A stretch of DNA of 64,000 nt, from contig NC_089983.1 in the NCBI RefSeq assembly GCF_036417845.1, positions 21,109,207 to 21,173,206 on the forward strand, read 5' to 3'. The notes under the pieces are model-generated. The model was not told where the DNA came from. It searched no databases and saw nothing but the letters and a program-made list of their open reading frames with translations. Origin of the DNA: Apteryx mantelli. Taxonomy: Eukaryota > Chordata > Aves > Apterygiformes > Apterygidae. Position 1 is the stretch's first letter. Every line of letters starts with the position of its first letter. A program made the position numbers and the translations under genes. Shown piece by piece: positions 58,901 to 64,000 of this stretch.

Positions 58901-59194
58901 AAGAATGAGACTCAAACATCAATGAATAATGCATAGCACATTATATCTGTTAATGGATGGGCAGGAGATAAGAATGGGGGGGAAGCAGAGTCAGCAGTTG
59001 AATCTTACACTCTGCATGAATTGTAGAAAAAGAATTCAAATTGAAGTGAGCCCTAGTCTAATGGAAGCCAACATCTTCACTTTTGTGTCAGGACAGACCA
59101 GAGATAAAAATGTTTATTGCTATGTATTAGAAAATAAAGTTATTAACAGTTTGCTATCATATCCTAACTTAAGAGAGAAAAGTCAACACAAGTA

Positions 59195-59805
59195 TTTTAA
59201 AGTTGATAGTTTTTATTTACAGTTTTGTTGGCAAAAGGTGGTGGGAAAGTTTAAAACATTTTAAACAGAGGGCACCATACTGTATTGTACGATGTATCAG
59301 TTCACAATCTGTATCTTCAGTATCCAGCTGATCAAATAAAGCTAATCAACACTTAAAGAAGCATAATCTGCATCAGCTCCATTAGAGTATACTGCCCAAA
59401 ACCACTTTAGGCAGTTTCTAAATCAACCTAATCACTATTAAATACGCAGTTCTGGTGAAGAATGTTCACTTTGATTTTATACTGTACCTGGTATCAACTT
59501 GCCCACTTACACTTGCATACTGGCAAAGCAGTTACACTTCCTACTTTTAGTTGAAAGTTATAACCTCTTTTTCTGCAAAGTCAGCTGTCAGATTATTATG
59601 AACTACTCTGTGTATTTTACTGTGAGCATAGTCAAGGTTGGAGTAGATGAGATTGAAGGAAAGTATTCCTGGTATAGGATGTGCCCTTCAGAATCAGCTG
59701 GGTAACCATAAATATCCTGTTTAAGAATTCTAGTCAGAAAGGGAAAAAATGTAGTCAGTTTTCACTTTGTCACATAGATTTCAATCCCCATTTGAGTTTC
59801 TGCAT
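59195..59805 (-). other. ZC3H15: ZC3H15 3' UTR (inferred)
   Basis: Sequence after the stop codon down to a canonical AATAAA on the minus strand at 59212-59217. The resulting length of about 600 bases is plausible for this gene. An alternative later site (AATAAA near 58034-58039) cannot be excluded. Confidence 0.55.
59212..59217 (-). terminator. ZC3H15: Candidate poly(A) signal AATAAA for ZC3H15
   Basis: First canonical hexamer I see on the minus strand after the stop codon. The downstream region is not strongly GU-rich, so support is moderate. Confidence 0.5.
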
Positions 59806-59996
59806 TCATTCTTCTAAATCAAGAGTGTTTAGTTCTTCTTCTAGTTCATCCAAGTCCTCGCCAGTAAAGAGGTTTTCATCAACTGGAACTGCATCAATCA
59901 CTCCATTTTCCAGCTCCCCATCTCCATTATCTTCCTCTAAATCATTTTGCTCACTGTTGTTTATCTCACCACCAGAAGCTTCACTTAATTTATTAT
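59806..59996 (-). CDS. ZC3H15: ZC3H15 last coding exon and stop
   Basis: Encodes [20 protein letters not shown], a Glu/Asp-rich stretch, then [20 protein letters not shown] and [13 protein letters not shown] before TGA. Acceptor TTTATTTTCAG. Confidence 0.95.
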
Positions 59997-62900
59997 CTGA
60001 AAATAAAAATAATTCTTACATGTCTCTAAATGTCACAAGTTTCTTAGTCAATCCCTAAATCACACTCCTGCTAATGAGGCTCTGAAGTTTTGAAACTATA
60101 TAAAGAAGTGACTTCATATGAAATTTATATGTGGACTTTAGATGCTAAATTGTATACATCTGATTAATGATATGCAGGTTTGGATCATTAATTATTAAAA
60201 CAGATAGAAAAATAACTCATATGCTCAACTCCTCAAACTCCTATTTTCACAACCAGTCAAACCATTTACAAGTTATTCCTACTAAGTATCTACACTTAAA
60301 AGACTCAGTGCAAGTTCAGGGTATGTATTCCACAAGTGCAGCAAAATTAAGTTTTTGCTCTAAGGAATTACAAGCTAGTTTAAGTTAGCTAGAAAATATA
60401 AAGAAAAGGATTTTTGTTGGTATTTATTCATTCAGTTGTTTACTAAATATGAAAAAAGAAAAATGCTAAAATAATCCCATATATTTCAGGAATTTATATG
60501 AAGTGGACATATACATTGCCTTTTATTTAAATTTGAAATTAAGGTATTACAAAACACATAGCATTTACTAGACACTTTGTTTAAAAAGTCTCTGCTTAGA
60601 GACTAAAAGCATCCTGCATTTGCAGGATAAAGTACTAACTATAGATATCATGATAGTTTTTTTTGTTTTGTTTGTTTTTTTTAAATAAATGCTGCTTTTT
60701 GGCAACTCAAGAACCTATTTCTATCTGCCTTCTAAGGAGACCTTAATAATTCTATCTCTTATTACTTATTCCTAAATAATGAACTCACCGTCTTTTTCTA
60801 TTGAACTGTATGTGCTGAATCGCTCTGGACTAGCCACAGTAATACCAGTCTCATCCACAGCTTTTGGGACATACTGGCTCAAATCCACATCATTTATGCA
60901 CACAGGGTCTTCCACCTGAAAATATAGTTAGTTTTTGACAACATATACTCTGTTACAATGGTAAATTAAGAACCAAGCATATTAACTGCACTATAAGAGG
61001 TCTCAATTTTTTTGTAAAGCTAATAAGAAACAGAAAAAGTTTCAAAACCTGAAATATTATTTGAGTTAATACTGTTCTTTACCTCATCATCTTCTCCCGT
61101 TCCTTGAGTATAATGGGTGTCATCTGCTTCTTCATCATCTGCATCAACCAGCTCAGGTCGAAACTCAAATACTTCACGTCCACTGATCTATTCAAAGAGA
61201 GAAATAAAATTTATCACTTCACAGAATTTATACTGCTGTCAAAAAACAAACCCCAGCCACACAATTCCAGGCCAGCTACCTTATCACATAACTTATGTAC
61301 TCTTTCTTCTTACATTAAGAATTGGAGTGTAGAACATACCACCAGTGCTTTGCCAGCTTTAAAATCTGCTTTCCTTCTTTCCATATCTTGCTCAGCCTTA
61401 TCAATTTTTTCTTGTCTTTTTCTTCTCTTCCATGCAATAAAACACTCTAGAGTGATTTTGGTAACATTTGGTCCTAAGGCAGCACGCTGTCAAATAAAAA
61501 GACTGATTAATGTTAGAAATTGTTTCCACAGGCTATAACAAATTACAAATTTAATTAGTCTTCTCTAAACACTAATTGAAAACATTTCTTCCTCATTCCT
61601 TCTGCACTTTTACCACTGTTAAGCATGTACCATCAACTTAAAGTTTGACTCAACACATGACTTTCCAGTTAGTGAGATCTGTCAACATAAAAGTTAACAT
61701 GAAACATGGAGGAGAAAAGAAACCAACAGCCTCTAGTAGACATATTAGCTTAGGTTCTGCTCAGACTGACACTGCCAGGCAATGCTGCCAAATGTAAGCA
61801 GAGCAGCAGTGTCTTCAGGAGGCCCTGTTCTCTTGCTGTTGCATCCTCCCGAGACGGCTAGGAAAGAACTAAGGTGGCAGAAAACTGGGGATTAGGAAGG
61901 CCCATAGAAGCAGTGGTAACAGATAAACAAAAACAGTAGTAAGAAATAAAAGGCCCCTAAAGAAATAGGATTAGCAATACCTGCACTAACAGTGAATATT
62001 CAGTTATAATTTTTCAAAGTTTATTCTCTAGATAATAGTTTCTAAACAAAAACATGACTCAAATACAATGCATACTTCACGCTAGTCCACAAAGCTATAC
62101 AAACAACATTTTATACTTTTTAATTATTCATTAGGAATTTATTTACAATTTGTTATTCTTTCCAGAATACTGAAAACAGGTACCACCAAGAGGTACCCAG
62201 CTGACTACTTTACCTCTTTTTCTATTAGATCTTCTAAAGAAATTTCATCTTGCTTTTCCTCCTTCTTTTTGTCTTTTTTTAATACAAAACCTGGAGGAAG
62301 AGCATGGCGATACATGCAGTTGTCTCCACCCCCTGGACAGACCCAAAACCATCCGTATTTGTTGTTTTCGATAGCATCAAGAAAATACTTGCAGACCTGT
62401 ATAAAACAGTGGTTGTTAGCAATGCATTCTATTCTTTTTTAATCCCCCAGCAATTTACACTAACACTGCATGTCAAAAGTACTATAATTCAAAGCTAGTT
62501 ATGCTCAAAACAGAGTGAAAGAAGAAACATGTGAAAAGCACTGCTACTAAAAAAAGCAGCCAAAAGCAGCAACTAATTATCTAAATAAACTCAGATTTTC
62601 AACAGTTTTTCCCCACTTAATATAATCCAAATTTAGAAAGACAGGATGACTCAAAAGACTGGCAACTTTGTACTGCTCTAAACCCAGCAGCACATGCACA
62701 AAGCACGCTGACAGTCTTTTTCTTACTGTTCACACATATTAGCATATTGTTTAGTCAAAATAGATAGAATCAACCTCAGAGCAGCCTACCCTCAGAATCT
62801 TGAGGTAAAGATACCATTCTGGAACTTTTAACAAGCAATTCATGATTAACACCTAGCCATATCAAAGTTTAACTTCTGTGAAATTAGGCAGTATCAATAG

Positions 62901-63552
62901 AATATTTGGTATGGAAAACAAGGTGAAATAGTTCTGAAGAATGAAAGAAACTAGAGAATACTCTTGAAGGTAGAGGCCAGGGACTACAAATGACCTCTCA
63001 ATCAGTAAATTTCAGATTATAGGAAGAGACTGAAATTTATGTACTTGTATGTGACTCAGTACCCAAATGCTTTGTGGTAGCATAAGCCAAAGCAACACAG
63101 TCACTGGAATGAGATGACCGACCTAGAAGATCAAAATATTTGAATCTTCTAAGCAAGTAGAATGTACTGGATACATTATTAATGCCTTTAGCATTTTTAT
63201 TGTAGAAGCACATCATCTAACATTCATGTGTATTTTACATGGAAAAAAATACATTATGATCACTCAGCCTTGTTCTTTGAGATACGTTAATAGAAATACT
63301 ATCAGACCAATTTTATACTCAGATTATCTTTACAGTATTCCATTTACAAATCTTCAGATATCAATAAACATATCTAATACCAGTTTGCACTTAATTCTCT
63401 ATTTCTAACAAACACTTACTACAGCTCAGTGGAAAAAAAAAAAAAAAAAAAGAGACATACTATTTGAGTTTTGGGTTTTTTCTTTTCCGCCTCACCATGC
63501 TTCTTGTTCACTACCTCTTCCAGCTTCTTCTCATCCCAGTTATCCATTGTAT
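59806..63552 (-). CDS. ZC3H15: Zinc finger CCCH-type containing 15 (DRG family regulatory protein 1), 3' part: last six coding exons
   Basis: Cytoplasmic CCCH zinc-finger protein that binds and stabilises the GTPase DRG1 and associates with ribosomes. Six exons give about 280 residues and a TGA at 59806-59808; the family is about 426 residues, so roughly 145 N-terminal residues with the first CCCH finger lie beyond the right edge. Seen here: [20 protein letters not shown]; a second finger C-x17-C-x6-C-x3-H (VCKYF ... [15 protein letters not shown]); a Lys/Glu-rich helix; the DRG1-binding (DFRP) region with [12 protein letters not shown] and [27 protein letters not shown]; and the conserved acidic end [20 protein letters not shown]. 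All junctions are AG/GT and the frame closes. Exon joins are 63552-63461, 62396-62214, 61486-61340, 61187-61083, 60915-60789 and 59996-59806. Confidence 0.96.
59997..60788 (-). other. ZC3H15: ZC3H15 last intron (0.79 kb)
   Basis: AT-rich with a T-rich (GTTT)n tract near 60657-60681. Nothing else recognised. Confidence 0.75.
60789..60915 (-). CDS. ZC3H15: ZC3H15 exon (second from last)
   Basis: 42 codons plus one base: [40 protein letters not shown]. Acceptor TATTTTCAG, donor GACG|GTGAGT. Confidence 0.95.
61083..61187 (-). CDS. ZC3H15: ZC3H15 exon, acidic segment
   Basis: 35 codons: [35 protein letters not shown]. Acceptor TTTGAATAG, donor ATGAG|GTAAAG. Confidence 0.95.
61340..61486 (-). CDS. 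ZC3H15: ZC3H15 exon, DRG1-binding region
   Basis: 49 codons: [49 protein letters not shown]. Highly basic helical segment. Acceptor TATTTGACAG, donor GTG|GTATGT. Confidence 0.95.
61487..62213 (-). other. ZC3H15: ZC3H15 intron (0.73 kb)
   Basis: Nothing recognised. A slightly GC-richer block lies near 61760-61860. Confidence 0.7.
62214..62396 (-). CDS. ZC3H15: ZC3H15 exon with second CCCH finger
   Basis: 61 codons starting at the first zinc-binding Cys: [37 protein letters not shown], then [20 protein letters not shown]. All four C/C/C/H ligands are present. Acceptor TTTTATACAG, donor AAGAG|GTAAAG. Confidence 0.96.
62397..63460 (-). other. ZC3H15: ZC3H15 intron (1.06 kb)
   Basis: AT-rich. 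Apart from the T19 tract at its 5' end I see no repeat or small RNA. Confidence 0.75.
63433..63451 (+). repeat. Poly-A tract, A19 (T19 on ZC3H15 transcript)
   Basis: Starts ten bases after the exon/intron boundary at 63461 on the transcript strand. Confidence 0.95.
63461..63552 (-). CDS. ZC3H15: ZC3H15 exon (sixth from last)
   Basis: Encodes the end of a split Asp codon then [20 protein letters not shown] and [10 protein letters not shown]. Acceptor GTCTTCTAG, donor CAAATA|GTATGT. The donor is followed within nine bases by T19 on the transcript strand. Confidence 0.95.
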
Positions 63553-64000
63553 CTAGAAGACAACAAATTGTTTCACAAACATTCCAGATTAATATTAGAA
63601 TTTTTATTAGAGAGAAAAGCAACTTAATATTTTTTAGTAATTCTTACATTTCAGTTGACCTACAGAACGGAAAATAAATTCAGGCTTTTGTAATACAATT
63701 TTCACTCTCCTATGCTGCTTAAAAGAGATTTTTCTCAAAAACTTTGTAAGTTTATATTTTGATGTGCATAAAGGGTGTTTCTGTAAAAGACTAAGAAGTT
63801 TAACATTCCATCTGTATGTTACCTGGAGTGGAGAAGGGAAAAGAAGAAAAAAAAGGAGATGACTGAGTAAAAGAGAAGGTTGGAGATGGATGTCCACAAA
63901 TACAGATAAAAGAACTTGAGGAGCAAAAGAGATCGTTCAGAATTTTCTATGTTAAGTTAAAAGAATGTGCCATCAAAAGAAGCATGATTACCAATAGTTA
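63553..64000 (-). other. ZC3H15: ZC3H15 upstream intron, partial
   Basis: Intron sequence running off the right edge. The preceding exon, which should end in a split Asp codon, was not found here. Confidence 0.75.

Larger units (their letters stand above)
46341..59190. other. Intergenic DNA between ZC3H15 and ITGAV
   Basis: About 12.8 kb, AT-rich and without a recognisable gene or RNA. Contents: a CpG-dense patch at about 48700-48960, CT, CA and AAAT microsatellites at 50943-51050, a C15 run at 51479, a TTG/TTA repeat at 53076, a GTTTT repeat at 55098, a G10 run at 58294 and a relic SINE/LINE end at 58790. Stretches 46400-48600, 49000-50900, 51500-53000, 53150-55050 and 55150-58250 show nothing I can name. 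Short ORFs here look random. Confidence 0.8.

Noticed and set aside
59681-60058. 125-codon plus-strand ORF rich in Ser
   Set aside because: It is the reverse strand of the acidic Glu/Asp-rich last exon of ZC3H15.
61104-61538. 144-codon plus-strand ORF
   Set aside because: Antisense shadow of two ZC3H15 exons and the intron between them.

Overview
The window is vertebrate nuclear DNA, most likely from a bird. It carries two multi-exon genes, both on the minus strand, in head-to-tail order. Reading leftwards from the right edge these are the 3' half of ZC3H15 (DFRP1) and then almost all of ITGAV (integrin alpha-V). This order and orientation match the amniote ZC3H15-ITGAV neighbourhood (human 2q32). 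The protein residues are closest to the chicken ITGAV I remember: the exon 1/2 junction lacks the Arg present in human, and segments such as [14 protein letters not shown] and GHLERGKS recur. Compact introns, very few transposons and a GC-rich first exon also fit a bird. I cannot name the species, and comparisons with known proteins are from memory, not from alignments.

Layout. 1-643: start of ITGAV intron 28; the last two exons (membrane span and cytoplasmic tail) lie beyond the left edge. 644-45504: ITGAV coding exons 28 to 1, giving 962 residues (beta-propeller, thigh, calf-1 and most of calf-2). Every junction was read by eye as AG/GT, and the reading frame closes across all 28 exons. About 44930-46340: CpG island and TATA-less promoter region of ITGAV. 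About 46340-59190: AT-rich intergenic DNA with microsatellites, a CpG-dense patch and one relic repeat. About 59190-63552: 3' UTR and the last six coding exons of ZC3H15; its first part lies beyond the right edge.

The two genes are not known to act in one pathway. ITGAV is the alpha chain of RGD-binding integrins at the cell surface. ZC3H15 is a cytoplasmic CCCH zinc-finger partner of the DRG1 GTPase. Nearly all short ORFs in this window are chance frames in introns or in the CpG island.

I found no clear new biological system. Points worth a second look are: a very weak 5' splice site on a frame-neutral ITGAV exon; an in-frame extension of exon 20 into its intron that resembles the real next exon; replacement of the Gly in an FG-GAP signature; a set of long G-runs all on one strand, including an uninterrupted G23; an exon whose donor is followed at once by T19; ancient CR1, MIR/L2-like relics in an otherwise repeat-poor locus; and several CpG- or motif-rich islands in introns and intergenic DNA that could be regulatory.
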